Shown here: piece after piece, positions 39,732 to 48,342 of the stretch
Position numbering within the stretch: the first letter of the stretch is position 1
Layout of the letters: each line of letters starts with the position of its first letter
DNA from: Paenibacillus sp. BIC5C1
GTDB taxonomy: Bacteria; Bacillota; Bacilli; Paenibacillales; Paenibacillaceae
Direction: 5' to 3'
Length of the DNA stretch: 64,000 bases
Assembly: GCF_032399705.1 (NCBI RefSeq)
Contig: NZ_CP135922.1
Span: 6,634,001-6,698,000 of the forward strand
Program-made: the position numbers and the translations under genes
The notes under the pieces: model-generated
Told to the model about the DNA's origin: nothing
Databases searched by the model: none
Seen by the model: only the letters and a program-made list of their open reading frames with translations

Positions 39732-40499
39732 TTAGGCTTGGGCATGCGGAAGCAAGGTGTCTTTGCCAGCCCATGCATCATTTTCTGCCAAGTGACCGGA
39801 ACGGCTCACTTTGGTCTGCAAATATTTTTCGTTGAAGGACGAGCGATCTCCCCACAGTGGCACACGTCCACCCACATTCAGTCCAGCTTCCTGCAAAGCA
39901 GCAAGCTTGCGTGGATTGTTGGTGATCAATGTAACGGGAGCTGTACGAAGTGCCCGCAATACGGCAATGGCATCATCATAATTACGAGCATCGTCTGAAA
40001 ACCCAAGTTGCAGGTTGGCGTCAACGGTATCCAGACCTTCCTCTTGCAGCAGGTATGCCATCGCTTTGCTGAACAGACCGATGCCACGGCCCTCATGGTT
40101 CGCCAGATAGAAGAGTGCGCCTGCTCCATGGGCAGCAATCATCTTCATCGATTGCTCCAGTTGGAAGCCGCAGTCACAACGTTTGCTACCAAAAATGTCG
40201 CCTGTATGACAGATGCTGTGCATCCGAATCAGCGCTTCCTGTGCTTCGGCAAACTCACCGTACACCAATACGCTGGATTGCTGACGTTCGGCCAGTTCGG
40301 CAGTAGCAAGAGATTCAATCAGCTCGCGGCTTTCCATGGCTTTCTCCGATTTCATCCAGCTGTACCACTGGAAGGTATGTGTCTCTCCATCAAGATTCAC
40401 CGGAAGTTTAATCGGCCCTACAAGATAAATGAATTCTTTTCCACTCGGAAAAGTCTGAATTTTGGGGGCAAGCAGTTGAATAATATGTGAATTAATCAT
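39732..40499 (-). CDS. ribA: GTP cyclohydrolase II (stand-alone RibA-like)
   Basis: A 255-residue enzyme of the RibA fold that opens GTP to the first riboflavin intermediate. The zinc ligands Cys97, Cys108 and Cys110 are present in HSICHTGDIFGSKRCDCG, as are EGRGIG (136-141) and TNNPRKLAAL. It stands alone, not fused to the RibB domain and not in a rib operon. The segment before EGRGIG reads YLANH, whereas typical RibA has Y-L-R-Q, so it is probably a paralogue. The promoter carries GTTAC-type boxes and no FMN riboswitch, so control differs from riboflavin repression. The start follows AGGAGGAAA. Confidence 0.85.
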   Translation of the reverse strand: MINSHIIQLLAPKIQTFPSGKEFIYLVGPIKLPVNLDGETHTFQWYSWMKSEKAMESRELIESLATAELAERQQSSVLVYGEFAEAQEALIRMHSICHTGDIFGSKRCDCGFQLEQSMKMIAAHGAGALFYLANHEGRGIGLFSKAMAYLLQEEGLDTVDANLQLGFSDDARNYDDAIAVLRALRTAPVTLITNNPRKLAALQEAGLNVGGRVPLWGDRSSFNEKYLQTKVSRSGHLAENDAWAGKDTLLPHAQA

Positions 40500-40610
40500 T
40501 AGTAATTTCCTCCTGTTAAGCCATCTTGGTTATGAATTGATTCGCATCCAGACGGAAAATGGATCACTGGATTGCATATCATACGTATCTATATTATTGT
40601 CATCATCATT

Positions 40611-40681
40611 AGTTACTTTATGTAAGCAAGTTTAGAATAAAAATTATGTTGTGTCAAGTAACTTTTGTTTTTAAAGTAACT
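40611..40681 (-). promoter_or_regulatory. ribA promoter bracketed by three AGTTACTT boxes
   Basis: On the minus strand, TTGACA (40657-40652), a 17-base spacer and TAAACT (40634-40629) form a good promoter. AGTTACTT occurs on that strand at 40681-40674 and at 40663-40656 (18 bp apart, the second abutting the -35), and in the opposite orientation at 40618-40611, just after the start point. This is a clear repressor-operator arrangement. The GTTAC core matches the doxX/hxlR dyads. Confidence 0.6.
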
Positions 40682-40704
40682 AATAAATTTATGATACGTA
40701 ACCG

Positions 40705-40718
40705 ACACAAATTTGTGT
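40705..40718 (+). promoter_or_regulatory. 14-bp palindrome before the second sugar-binding protein gene
   Basis: ACACAAATTTGTGT is a perfect dyad about 105 bases before the start codon; TATGAG/CTCATA (40739-40744, 40756-40761) forms a further inverted repeat. No convincing promoter is visible. Confidence 0.35.
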
Positions 40719-40821
40719 TTCATTTCAGGAATATTGGGTATGAGTTTATAAACTGCTCATACACTTATGTTGTAGTCCATCGCACTTCATGCCTCGAACT
40801 TAACGATGAGGGGGTTATCAC

Positions 40822-42096
40822 ATGATCCGCCGGAAAAGAACATGCTGGACAGCCATTCTGCTAGTCTGTGTCATGCTGGTGAGCGGATGCTCCATATGGC
40901 CGGGACAGAACGATTCATCGAGCAACAAAAAGGTAGCGCTTACATTGTGGTACTGGAACCGTTCCATCGATGATAAGCTGATTGCCAAGGCCAAGGAAAA
41001 GTTCCCCAATATTGAACTGACCGCCCAGAAAATCGGTGGTGATTTCAAGGCAAAACTCAAAACGACACTCGCTGCGCGCTCAGGTGAGCCGGACATTGTC
41101 GCATTGAACGATTGGATCATGGAGCTCTTTCCCAGCGAGGACCGTTTCTATAATCTGTATGATCTCGGCGCAGGTGACGTCGAAGACCAATATCTGGATT
41201 GGAAATGGAAGCAAGGCGTTACACCGGATGGACAAATGATCGGTTTCCCTATGGATACAGGACCGACAGCCCTCTTCTACCGTGCAGATCTATTTAAAGA
41301 GGCCGGATTGCCTTCCGAGCCTGAAGAAGTGGCTCATCAGATCAACAACTGGGATGCCTATTCTGCTGCAGGAGAAAAGATTAAGGAAAAGTTCGGAGGC
41401 AAAGTATTTCTAACCGACAATATTGGAACCGTTTACAATCAAGTGTTATCGCAAGGAACCGAACGGTATTTCCGTCCTGACGGCTCGTTTATCGGTATGG
41501 ATTCTCCACTCGTCAAGCAGAGCTGGGATACCGCCGTATCCTTCAAGCAAAAAGGGCTGCTCGCTAATGCAGACGGCTGGACGCCGGGCTGGAACGCAGC
41601 GATGAATAATGGTGAGATTGCTTCCTTTGTGGGAGCTGTCTGGATGAAGCAAGTACTGCAGGAAGCCGCGCCGGATACATCTGGCAAGTGGCGAGTCACT
41701 CGCGCTCCTGGTGGAGATGGCAATAACGGTGGATCATTCCTGTCCATTTTGAAGTCAAGCAAACACCCAAAAGAAGCGTTCGAGGTCATCCAGTGGCTGC
41801 AAAGCCCGGATAACCAGCTTGAACAATATAAGACGTTGAACCTGTTTCCTTCGGCACCTGGTGTGTTTGATACACCGGCGATGAAAGAAGAAGAACCCTT
41901 CTTCGGCGGACAGGCAACAGGACCTGTATTTGCCGAATCGGCACAGCATGTGCCCGAGGCTTTCTTTGGCGAACGGTACCCTTCGGTGCACAACATCATT
42001 ACTCGGCGGCTGAATGATATCGCGAAGCAAAATGCCAATCCGGAGCAGGTATGGCCCGATACGGTTCAACGTGTTGAGCGGGAGTTACAGCGTTAA
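40822..42096 (+). CDS. ABC sugar transporter substrate-binding lipoprotein
   Basis: A 424-residue family-1 binding protein. The type II signal peptide ends at lipobox V-S-G-C (Cys23), and the mature protein starts with an Asp/Ser/Asn linker. Typical segments are LTLWYWNRSIDDKL, SGEPDIVALNDWIMELF, GFPMDTGPTALFYRADLFKEAG and KHPKEAFEVIQWLQSP. It is the first gene of a three-gene importer followed by a gluconokinase gene. No ATPase and no two-component system accompany it. The transported sugar is not readable; the adjacent kinase makes a sugar acid or derived glycoside possible. Confidence 0.92.
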   Translation: MIRRKRTCWTAILLVCVMLVSGCSIWPGQNDSSSNKKVALTLWYWNRSIDDKLIAKAKEKFPNIELTAQKIGGDFKAKLKTTLAARSGEPDIVALNDWIMELFPSEDRFYNLYDLGAGDVEDQYLDWKWKQGVTPDGQMIGFPMDTGPTALFYRADLFKEAGLPSEPEEVAHQINNWDAYSAAGEKIKEKFGGKVFLTDNIGTVYNQVLSQGTERYFRPDGSFIGMDSPLVKQSWDTAVSFKQKGLLANADGWTPGWNAAMNNGEIASFVGAVWMKQVLQEAAPDTSGKWRVTRAPGGDGNNGGSFLSILKSSKHPKEAFEVIQWLQSPDNQLEQYKTLNLFPSAPGVFDTPAMKEEEPFFGGQATGPVFAESAQHVPEAFFGERYPSVHNIITRRLNDIAKQNANPEQVWPDTVQRVERELQR

Positions 42097-42141
42097 TTCA
42101 GACACTCTTATGAGATGGCAATCCGCAAAGGAGGAATTCAT

Positions 42142-43092
42142 ATGGCTGTAACCGAACCTCGCCTCACTCCGGATCCGGGGAAGGCAAGTCCGGATTTGGA
42201 TCGGCAGAAATCACTCTTGTCCCGGATGTGGGAACATCGTGCACTCTATGTGGCGATCTCCCCGTTTTACATTCTGTTTGCCGTGTTTGGGCTGTTTCCG
42301 ATTGCATTTTCCTTATATCTGGCCTTCCACAAGTGGGATGGCATTGGTGTAATGACCTATAACGGACTAAACAATTTTAAATATATGCTGACCGATGCTG
42401 AATTCTGGCAAGCCGTGGGCAATACATTCATGATCTGGATTTACGCTACCATTCCGATGTTGTTCTTTGCACTGATCATTGCGTTTCTACTGCATGCCCC
42501 TTTTGTGAAGTTCCGTACGCTGTTTCGCGTGGGATATTTCCTGCCGAACGTGACGTCCATCGTGGCCGTGGCCATTATCTTCGGTGCCTTGTTTGCCAAC
42601 AATTATGGCTTCCTCAACTATCTGCTACAGTCCGTCGGACTTCCCGTGGTGGAATGGCTGGACGCACCCTGGGGTATTAAAGTGGCAATCTCCTCCATGG
42701 TCGTCTGGCGCTGGACAGGATACAACGCAGTTATCTATCTGGCCGGACTTCAGAGCATCCCGCAGACATTGTACGAGGCTGCCAAGATTGACGGTGCATC
42801 CGGAATACAGTCCTTTTTCCGAATTACGATTCCAATGCTGCGTCCCGTCATTCTGTTCACTGTGATCACATCAACGATCGGCGGCATGCAACTGTTCACC
42901 GAACCTCAAATTCTCGTGGGTAACGATGGCGGTACAGGTGCAGCCGGGATGACGATTGTATTGTACCTTTACCGAGAATCGTTTATAAACAACTATTTTG
43001 GTTACGGTGCTGCGGTTGGTTGGGGCATGTTCCTCATTATCGCCCTGTTCTCGATTGTGAACTGGAAGCTCGTTCAAGGCAAGTCATCCTGA
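42142..43092 (+). CDS. ABC sugar transporter permease (MalF-like)
   Basis: A 316-residue permease with six helices and the EAA loop 'LYEAAKIDGASGIQSFFRIT'. The start at 42142 follows AAAGGAGGA by 6 bases; the upstream start overlaps that site. An N-terminal Pro/Asp-rich cytoplasmic tail of about 30 residues precedes the first helix (YVAISPFYILFAVFGLFPIA). It pairs with the next gene as the membrane channel. Confidence 0.92.
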   Translation: MAVTEPRLTPDPGKASPDLDRQKSLLSRMWEHRALYVAISPFYILFAVFGLFPIAFSLYLAFHKWDGIGVMTYNGLNNFKYMLTDAEFWQAVGNTFMIWIYATIPMLFFALIIAFLLHAPFVKFRTLFRVGYFLPNVTSIVAVAIIFGALFANNYGFLNYLLQSVGLPVVEWLDAPWGIKVAISSMVVWRWTGYNAVIYLAGLQSIPQTLYEAAKIDGASGIQSFFRITIPMLRPVILFTVITSTIGGMQLFTEPQILVGNDGGTGAAGMTIVLYLYRESFINNYFGYGAAVGWGMFLIIALFSIVNWKLVQGKSS

Positions 43093-43113
43093 TGTGACAA
43101 GGGGGGAGCGCTC

Positions 43114-43941
43114 ATGACGTCCAAATCTCTCAAATCGTTGGTGCTGTATACCGGTCTTATCGGGGGCATGCTCATTTCCATGTTCCCGTTCTATTGGCTG
43201 ATTGTAATGTCCACCCGGACGACGTCCGAAATTTATACATTCCCACCCAGACTCTGGTTTGGGAGCGAGCTATGGAATAATGTCAGTCGAGTACTACAGC
43301 AGATTGACTTCTGGGGCGCATTCATGAATACGTTGTTTGTGTCGGGCTTGGTAACGGTACTGGTGCTGTTTTTTGACTCATTGGCGGGGTTTGCGTTTGC
43401 GAAGTTTGAATTCCCGGGCAAAAAATGGCTCTTCGTCCTGCTGCTCGCCACCATGATGGTGCCTTCCCAGCTGTCGCTGGTCCCTTCCTTCGTGCTGATG
43501 GCGACATTCGGATGGGTTGGTTCCTTCAAAGCCCTCATTATTCCGGGCATGGTGAACGCCTTCGGGATCTTCTGGATTCGCCAATACGCCACGGAGTCGA
43601 TACCGAATGACCTGCTGGATGCCGGGCGAATCGATGGCTGTAATTTTTTCCGGCTCTATTGGAATGTGGCGCTACCCATTCTGCGGCCTGCGTTTGCTTT
43701 CCTCGGTGCGTTTACGTTTATTGGCGTATGGAATGATTATCTCTGGCCCCTGATCGTCTTGACGGATGCACGAAAGTATACACTGCAGATTGCGTTGTCT
43801 CAATTAAACGGACTGTACAATACGGATTACGCAATGGTTATCGCGGGTACATTGCTGGCTGTTATTCCACTGATCGTAATGTTCCTGTTCATCAGCCGTC
43901 AGTTTATTTCGGATATTGCTGCAGGAGCTGTAAAGGATTAG
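43114..43941 (+). CDS. ABC sugar transporter permease (MalG-like)
   Basis: A 275-residue permease with six helices. The C-terminus FISRQFISDIAAGAVKD is typical of the MalG branch, and the EAA-type loop reads 'LLDAGRIDGCNFFRLYWNVA' (Asp-Ala replacing Glu-Ala). The start follows AAGGGGGG. The stop is followed by 313 bases of structured sequence before gluconokinase. It would use an ATPase encoded elsewhere. Confidence 0.92.
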   Translation: MTSKSLKSLVLYTGLIGGMLISMFPFYWLIVMSTRTTSEIYTFPPRLWFGSELWNNVSRVLQQIDFWGAFMNTLFVSGLVTVLVLFFDSLAGFAFAKFEFPGKKWLFVLLLATMMVPSQLSLVPSFVLMATFGWVGSFKALIIPGMVNAFGIFWIRQYATESIPNDLLDAGRIDGCNFFRLYWNVALPILRPAFAFLGAFTFIGVWNDYLWPLIVLTDARKYTLQIALSQLNGLYNTDYAMVIAGTLLAVIPLIVMFLFISRQFISDIAAGAVKD

Positions 43942-43980
43942 GGATAGCGCATTTTGATCCATCCCTCAAGTCTGATATTC

Positions 43981-44213
43981 TTATCTATAGATAAATACCA
44001 GATGCCATATAAGTTGGATGAATAGCGCCACGTGGGCGGAGGGGACAGAAAGGGCCTGAAGAAATGAAGTTAAAAGCTTTCCAGAGGAAAGCTACTTCGG
44101 AAGCATATGCTTCGCATTTATAACCAAATTTCTCCTTTTGAAGAGGAGATAAAGAAATTTGGGGATAACAGCGATCGGAAGGCTTTCTGTACCCGGAGTG
44201 TTAACGTGTAACA
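43981..44213 (+). promoter_or_regulatory. Highly structured leader upstream of the gluconokinase gene
   Basis: In about 230 bases there are four perfect inverted repeats: TTATCTATAGATAA (43981-43994), AGCTTTCC/GGAAAGCT with a 3-base loop (44075-44093), GAAGCATATGCTTC (44100-44113), and a 12-bp stem CCAAATTTCTCC/GGAGA..GAAATTTGG with a 4-base bulge (44124-44162). The dyad TGTTAACGTGTAACA (44199-44213) follows. No tail of U follows the stems. It may be a cis-acting RNA or an intergenic repeat element; I recognise no known riboswitch. Confidence 0.55.
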
Positions 44214-44254
44214 GCATTCATTCACTTATATATTCAAGAAAGAGGGATGACAAA

Positions 44255-45802
44255 ATGGCTTCTTCACCCTATATGATCGGCGTAGATATCGGCACCACCT
44301 CCACGAAGGCCGTCCTGTTTGAAGAGAACGGAACCATCGTGGCTCAAGGCGGTGCCGATTACCCGCTGTATACTCCTACTCCTGCGATTGCAGAGCAGGA
44401 TGCAGAAGATATTTTCAAAGCCGTCGTAGAATCAGTTAAACAAGCGACCTCCAAAGCGGGCATCAAACCGGATGAAATCCTGTTTGTATCGTTCAGTTCG
44501 GCCATGCACAGCATTCTGCCTGTCGATCAACACGGCAAACCGCTGATGCGGGCCATGACTTGGGCAGATAATCGCAGTGCCGAGTGGACCGAAGTACTCA
44601 AATCGGAGATGAATGGTCACGAAATCTATCTGAGAACAGGTACGCCGATTCATCCGATGTCCCCTCTCACCAAGATCATGTGGCTCACCCGGGATCAACC
44701 GGAACTGTTCCAACAGACGCACAAATTCATATCCATGAAAGAATATGTCTTCTATAAATTATTTTCTGAATACGTCATTGATCACTCCATGGCCTCCGCC
44801 ACCGGACTCATGAATCTGGAGAAACTCGACTGGGACGAGGAAGCTCTCCATGTCGCAGGCATCACTCCGGATCATCTGTCCCGCCTTGTGCCGACGACAC
44901 ATGTACTTAAGAAAGGTTTGAATCCTGAGTACGCCAAGGAGATGGGTATTGCGGATTCGACGCCATTTGTCATCGGGGCAAGTGACGGCGTGCTCTCCAA
45001 TCTGGGTGTTAACGCCATTGACCCAGGCGTTGTAGCGGTTACCATCGGGACCAGCGGAGCGATTCGTACCGTCGTGGACAAGCCGGTCACGGATCCGAAA
45101 GGGCGTTTCTTCTGCTATGCGCTCACGGAGGATGCGTGGGTGATTGGCGGTCCGGTCAACAATGGCGGGGTGATATTCCGTTGGATTCGGGATGAGTTTG
45201 CTGCATCCGAGGTAGAAACAGCGAAACGACTCGGCATTGATCCGTATGAAGTATTGACCCGTGTCGCCGAAAATGTACCTCCAGGTTCGGAAGGCCTGCT
45301 GTTCCATCCGTACATGACGGGTGAGCGGGCCCCACTCTGGAATCCGAATGCACGTGGTTCATTCTTCGGCCTGACGCTGCATCATAAGAAGGAGCATATG
45401 ATTCGCGCTGCTCTCGAAGGTGTCTTGTTCAACTTGTACACCGTCATGCTGGCGATTGAAGAGAAAATCGGGCGTCCCAAAAAGATTCAGGCGACTGGCG
45501 GCTTCGCCCGCTCTGAGCTGTGGCGACAGATGATGGCTGATATTTTTGACCAGGATGTCATCATTCCTGAAAGTATCGAAAGCTCCTGCCTTGGGGCAGC
45601 AGTGTTAGGGCTTTATGCTCTTGGGCGCATCGATTCCCTCAGCGCCGTCTCCGGCATGATTGGATCGACCCATCGTCATCAGCCAGACCCGGATAGCGTT
45701 CGCATCTATCGCGAACTGCTGCCGATCTTCATCCGCATCTCCCGCAAGTTTGAAGAGGAGTATGCCGATATCGCTGCTTTTCAGAATAAAACGATGCAGA
45801 AG
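44255..45802 (+). CDS. gntK: Gluconokinase (FGGY family)
   Basis: A protein of about 516 residues (the stop codon ends at or near 45805). The start at 44255 follows AGAGGGATGA; the longer reading runs into the leader. FGGY signatures: IGVDIGTTSTKAVLFE, WADNRSAEW, GASDGVLSNLG, VTIGTSGAIRTV and ATGGFARSELWRQMMADIF. The length and the TWADNRS and HPYMTGERAPLWNPNARG blocks match the Bacillus gluconate kinase subgroup that makes 6-phosphogluconate. No gntR, gntP or gntZ is adjacent. It lies downstream of a sugar importer, with the structured leader between, so joint expression with the importer is uncertain. L-ribulo- or xylulokinase is less likely. Confidence 0.85.
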
Positions 45803-45883
45803 TAAGTGAATTGGATGGTGTATGAGTAGACAAGTGGACCAGTTCATCACAGACCGCGCCTCCCTTCTGCCAAACGCCATAAG

Positions 45884-46078
45884 CTAACGAACCGTGCACA
45901 CCTTATTAGAGGTTTAGAGCTTGTTTTAGTGTTCTAACGAACTTCAGCCACCTAATATCAGCTGATGCAGCATATATCTGCCTATAATTTGAAAATACAG
46001 GGCAATAGGGTGCCCGGGATTCGTTAAAAACATGATTATGCCGAATACCCTCCAATAGCGTGTGTGAGGTTCGTTGGA
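45884..46078. repeat. 195-bp long imperfect inverted repeat with four YAACGAA motifs
   Basis: YAACGAAY-type motifs occur four times: forward with AACGAA at 45886 and 45936, and reverse with TTCGTT at 46020 and 46070. Each pair is exactly 50 bp apart. The two arms (about 45884-45957 and the complement of 46004-46078) align as diverged copies over about 75 bases; for example CTAACGAACCGTGCACAC faces CCAACGAACCTCACACAC. Three of the four motifs are followed by N6-CACC or CACA/CACG. The layout resembles a MITE-like element or a long-hairpin RNA. No ORF is visible. Confidence 0.6.
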
Positions 46079-46180
46079 AGTCGCCGTTCACCCTATCCAT
46101 TCTAGGATGGCCGCTGGGGGCTGCGCCCGGTTCGGAATAACATATGACATCCCGATAATCAGTCTGATGCATATTCATGA

Positions 46181-46216
46181 AGGCCGTCCCCGAGTGCAAC
46201 GGGGAACGGCCTTTTT
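46181..46216 (+). terminator. Terminator in the gntK-NTF2 gap
   Basis: AGGCCGTCCCCG pairs with CGGGGAACGGCCT (one mismatch) and TTTTT follows. It lies 375 bases after the gntK stop. A weaker stem AACTCCAC/GTGGAGTT (46295-46324) may end the convergent NTF2-like gene. The rest of the 545-base gap is the long inverted repeat. Confidence 0.75.
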
Positions 46217-46350
46217 CATGCGGGCTTTTTTCACAAAATATAATAAGCCTGATCCACGTTACGCCTCAACACCCTTCACATACGGGCATAACAAAACTCC
46301 ACCGCATAAAGCTGCTGTGGAGTTATAGGATGTCTGTAGACACCTGAAAT

Positions 46351-46740
46351 TTACTGGTTATATTTGCTGAATGCATCCTTATCCGCCTGCACATTTTCCA
46401 GATATACAATCTGCCCCGCCTCATTCACACGAGCGATATCGATGCCTGTTTTGGCATATACCGTTCCGTCTACCGCTTGTCCGCATACCGCCCAGTTCGT
46501 TTGATAGCTGCCGTCCGGTTGAAGCTTCCACTCGTCCCACATATGTTTTACATCGCTATTGTATTCATAGAAAGCTTGCATAAAACCATCAAATCCGGTT
46601 CTGCTGGTGCCATTCAGCACAATCTCTGCATCCGGTGTAAACAGGGACAACAGATCCTGCATCGCACGTTTGTCTGTACGGGAAGCGTCAAATAAACGGA
46701 AATAGTTGTTTAACATTGTTGTAGTGCTTGTTGTGCTCAT
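46351..46740 (-). CDS. NTF2/SnoaL-like protein
   Basis: A 129-residue protein of the cystatin-like NTF2/SnoaL fold. It has an N-terminal helix (LNNYFRLFDASRTDKRAMQDL), a hydrophobic pocket-forming segment (LFTPDAEIVLNGTSRTGFDGF) and late beta strands. The start at 46740 leaves 7 bases after AGGAGG. No catalytic Asp-His pair can be assigned with confidence. It is divergent from the ArsR-type regulator, and their shared region carries duplicated AGTTCGAAAA boxes, so the regulator probably controls it. Function is unknown. Confidence 0.8.
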   Translation of the reverse strand: MSTTSTTTMLNNYFRLFDASRTDKRAMQDLLSLFTPDAEIVLNGTSRTGFDGFMQAFYEYNSDVKHMWDEWKLQPDGSYQTNWAVCGQAVDGTVYAKTGIDIARVNEAGQIVYLENVQADKDAFSKYNQ

Positions 46741-46772
46741 CATTATTCCTCCTAGAAGTATTGCCATCCGAT

Positions 46773-46870
46773 TCTATATTTTATAGTTCGAAAAATTTCA
46801 AACTAAATGAGATGAAATGTACCACATTTTATGTCCCCAGAACAACCCTCAGTTCGAAAATAATCAAACA
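46773..46870. promoter_or_regulatory. Divergent control region with two AGTTCGAAAA boxes
   Basis: AGTTCGAAAAATTTCAAACT (46785-46804) and AGTTCGAAAATAATCAAACA (46851-46870) agree at 16 of 20 positions. The first covers the -35 of a minus-strand promoter (TTGAAA 46801-46796, 17-base spacer, TATAGA 46778-46773) for the NTF2-like gene. The second lies before the regulator gene. They are the likely ArsR-type operators. Confidence 0.6.
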
Positions 46871-46906
46871 TTGAAAGAGCTTGTCGAATATGCTACCGTC
46901 ATAGAT

Positions 46907-47224
46907 ATGAAAACTCCAACGATACCTATGGCTTCGGAATTGAATCTGACCACGGTTTGCAACGCACTCGGTGATCCGGTACGGATGAAAATTGCACACT
47001 GTCTGGCCAGCTCTGGCGAGAAAAACTGTTCCGCCTTCGAAGTAGACCATATTTCCAAATCAACGTTGTCTCATCACATCAAAATCTTACGTGAAGCAGG
47101 CCTTATCCGACCTCGCATTGAAGGCAAACAGCACTTTTATTCTCTGCGAAAAGAAGACTTGAACTCCCGTTTTCCCGGTCTTGTTGAACTGATTCTGAAT
47201 ACAACCAAGGAATATGTACATTAA
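46907..47224 (+). CDS. ArsR-type winged-helix regulator
   Basis: A protein of about 105 residues. The HTH reads VDHISKSTLSHHIKILREAGLI, followed by the wing RPRIEGKQHFYSLR, as in ArsR/SmtB proteins. No metal-binding Cys-x-Cys motif is seen in the recognition helix, so a non-metal signal is likely. The start is uncertain. The longest reading from 46817 would place an operator copy inside the gene; the ATG at 46907 fits the operator layout but has no ribosome binding site. It may be leaderless, with a start point predicted close to it. Confidence 0.78.
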   Translation: MKTPTIPMASELNLTTVCNALGDPVRMKIAHCLASSGEKNCSAFEVDHISKSTLSHHIKILREAGLIRPRIEGKQHFYSLRKEDLNSRFPGLVELILNTTKEYVH

Positions 47225-47286
47225 GGAAAACGAAGCTTAATCATGCGATCCATCATCTTATCGATTGTATAAAGGAGGTTGATTTC

Positions 47287-48102
47287 TTGGATAAAAAAGC
47301 AGCAAAAATTCTGCTAGGCACCTTTTGGGGAAGCGGCGGCTGGAAAACAATATCTGCTCCCTTCTCAGGGGATGACTTTGAATATGCCAAAAGCAGAGGG
47401 GTCATGTTCGATCCACTGACCATTACCCATGATGAGATCGTCGCGCGTTTGCATGAGATTCATCAGGACAACTCCATCAAGCGACGGGTAGTATCAGCAT
47501 TTTTACACAGTTTATCTACCAAAAAAGGTTATCTGCGCAGCGCCCTTTCCAGCTGGGCTTTAACATTGCAGCTGCCTTTGCATACCTATGAGGAACGCCG
47601 AGCACTGCATGCCAACACCAGCTCCTGTGGGGATTGTAACTTCCTGCGCCTGCAATCGGACAAGACGTACACGGACGTCGATCTGAACGTATTGAACTTT
47701 GAACGGGTGAAATGGGGTGGAGTCCGCCACAACAACCTGTTATACTGCCTGATGGATCTGGATCTACTGCTGGCTAGCAAGGAAGCCATCTATGAAGTGA
47801 CTGACGCAGACATCGCTATACTTGTGAGCATGCTTGAAGCAGCACAAACCTGCGAGCCTCACGACAGCGCACGCGGGTTGGAGAAACGCTGGAAAGGCTT
47901 GTTTCCTTCGAGCAAACAGGAACGCGACGCCATCCTCGAAATCTGGGGGGCATCCGGTCTGCTTGTGCCGCAGGATACGCCACGAAAAAGCAGAGGCGGG
48001 TACAGCGACTTCCACTTTGCTGCAACCTGGCAGGGCGATGACGGTTATAGCGCAGATGCGGCGATTTCCCTCTTTGGCTCCTATCTGCCCCAGAAACTCT
48101 AA
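47287..48102 (+). CDS. Conserved hypothetical protein
   Basis: A 271-residue protein that I do not recognise. The TTG start follows AAAGGAGG by 7 bases, a strong site, so the gene is likely real. It has no signal peptide or membrane segment. Features: an N-terminal FWGSGGWK turn, a C-x2-C pair in SSCGDCNFLRLQ near residue 113, a Leu-rich helical stretch (YCLMDLDLLLASKEAIYEV) and a C-terminal YSDFHFAATWQGDDGYS segment rich in aromatic and acidic residues. It is probably cytoplasmic. It starts 62 bases after the ArsR-type gene and may be co-transcribed with it. Confidence 0.7.
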   Translation: MDKKAAKILLGTFWGSGGWKTISAPFSGDDFEYAKSRGVMFDPLTITHDEIVARLHEIHQDNSIKRRVVSAFLHSLSTKKGYLRSALSSWALTLQLPLHTYEERRALHANTSSCGDCNFLRLQSDKTYTDVDLNVLNFERVKWGGVRHNNLLYCLMDLDLLLASKEAIYEVTDADIAILVSMLEAAQTCEPHDSARGLEKRWKGLFPSSKQERDAILEIWGASGLLVPQDTPRKSRGGYSDFHFAATWQGDDGYSADAAISLFGSYLPQKL

Positions 48103-48181
48103 CCCCTTAACCAGCCCAGCTCTAGATCTGTTTAAGCCGGTTATATGAATAACAAACAAATACTTAGGTGGATATAGTAAA

Positions 48182-48212
48182 AAACACTACAGCTCGAAGG
48201 CTTGCAGTGTTT
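48182..48212 (+). terminator. Weak terminator-like hairpin after the hypothetical gene
   Basis: AAACACT (48182-48188) pairs with AGTGTTT (48206-48212), extended by a few inner pairs; there is no real T-run. The remaining bases to 48342 are AT-rich and show nothing I recognise. Confidence 0.4.
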
Positions 48213-48342
48213 CACCAAAAATTTACCTTTGATTTTCCAATAGGCATCAAGACATATTTGAAGAACGACTTACTATGTGTGAAATCAAATCACAATTGTC
48301 GTTTTTATATAATTGGCAATAATTCACTCTTTACCGCCCGAT

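Noticed and set aside
40500..40660. FMN riboswitch before ribA
   Set aside because: The leader is about 120 bases and lacks the RFN-element conserved blocks; repressor boxes explain the promoter better.
43981..44213. T-box or known sugar riboswitch before gluconokinase
   Set aside because: No T-box sequence (GGGTGGNACCGCG-like) and no match I know to published aptamers; left as an unassigned structured leader.
45884..46078. Short CRISPR-like array
   Set aside because: The repeated core is only about 8 bases, copies are in both orientations, and no cas gene is in the window.
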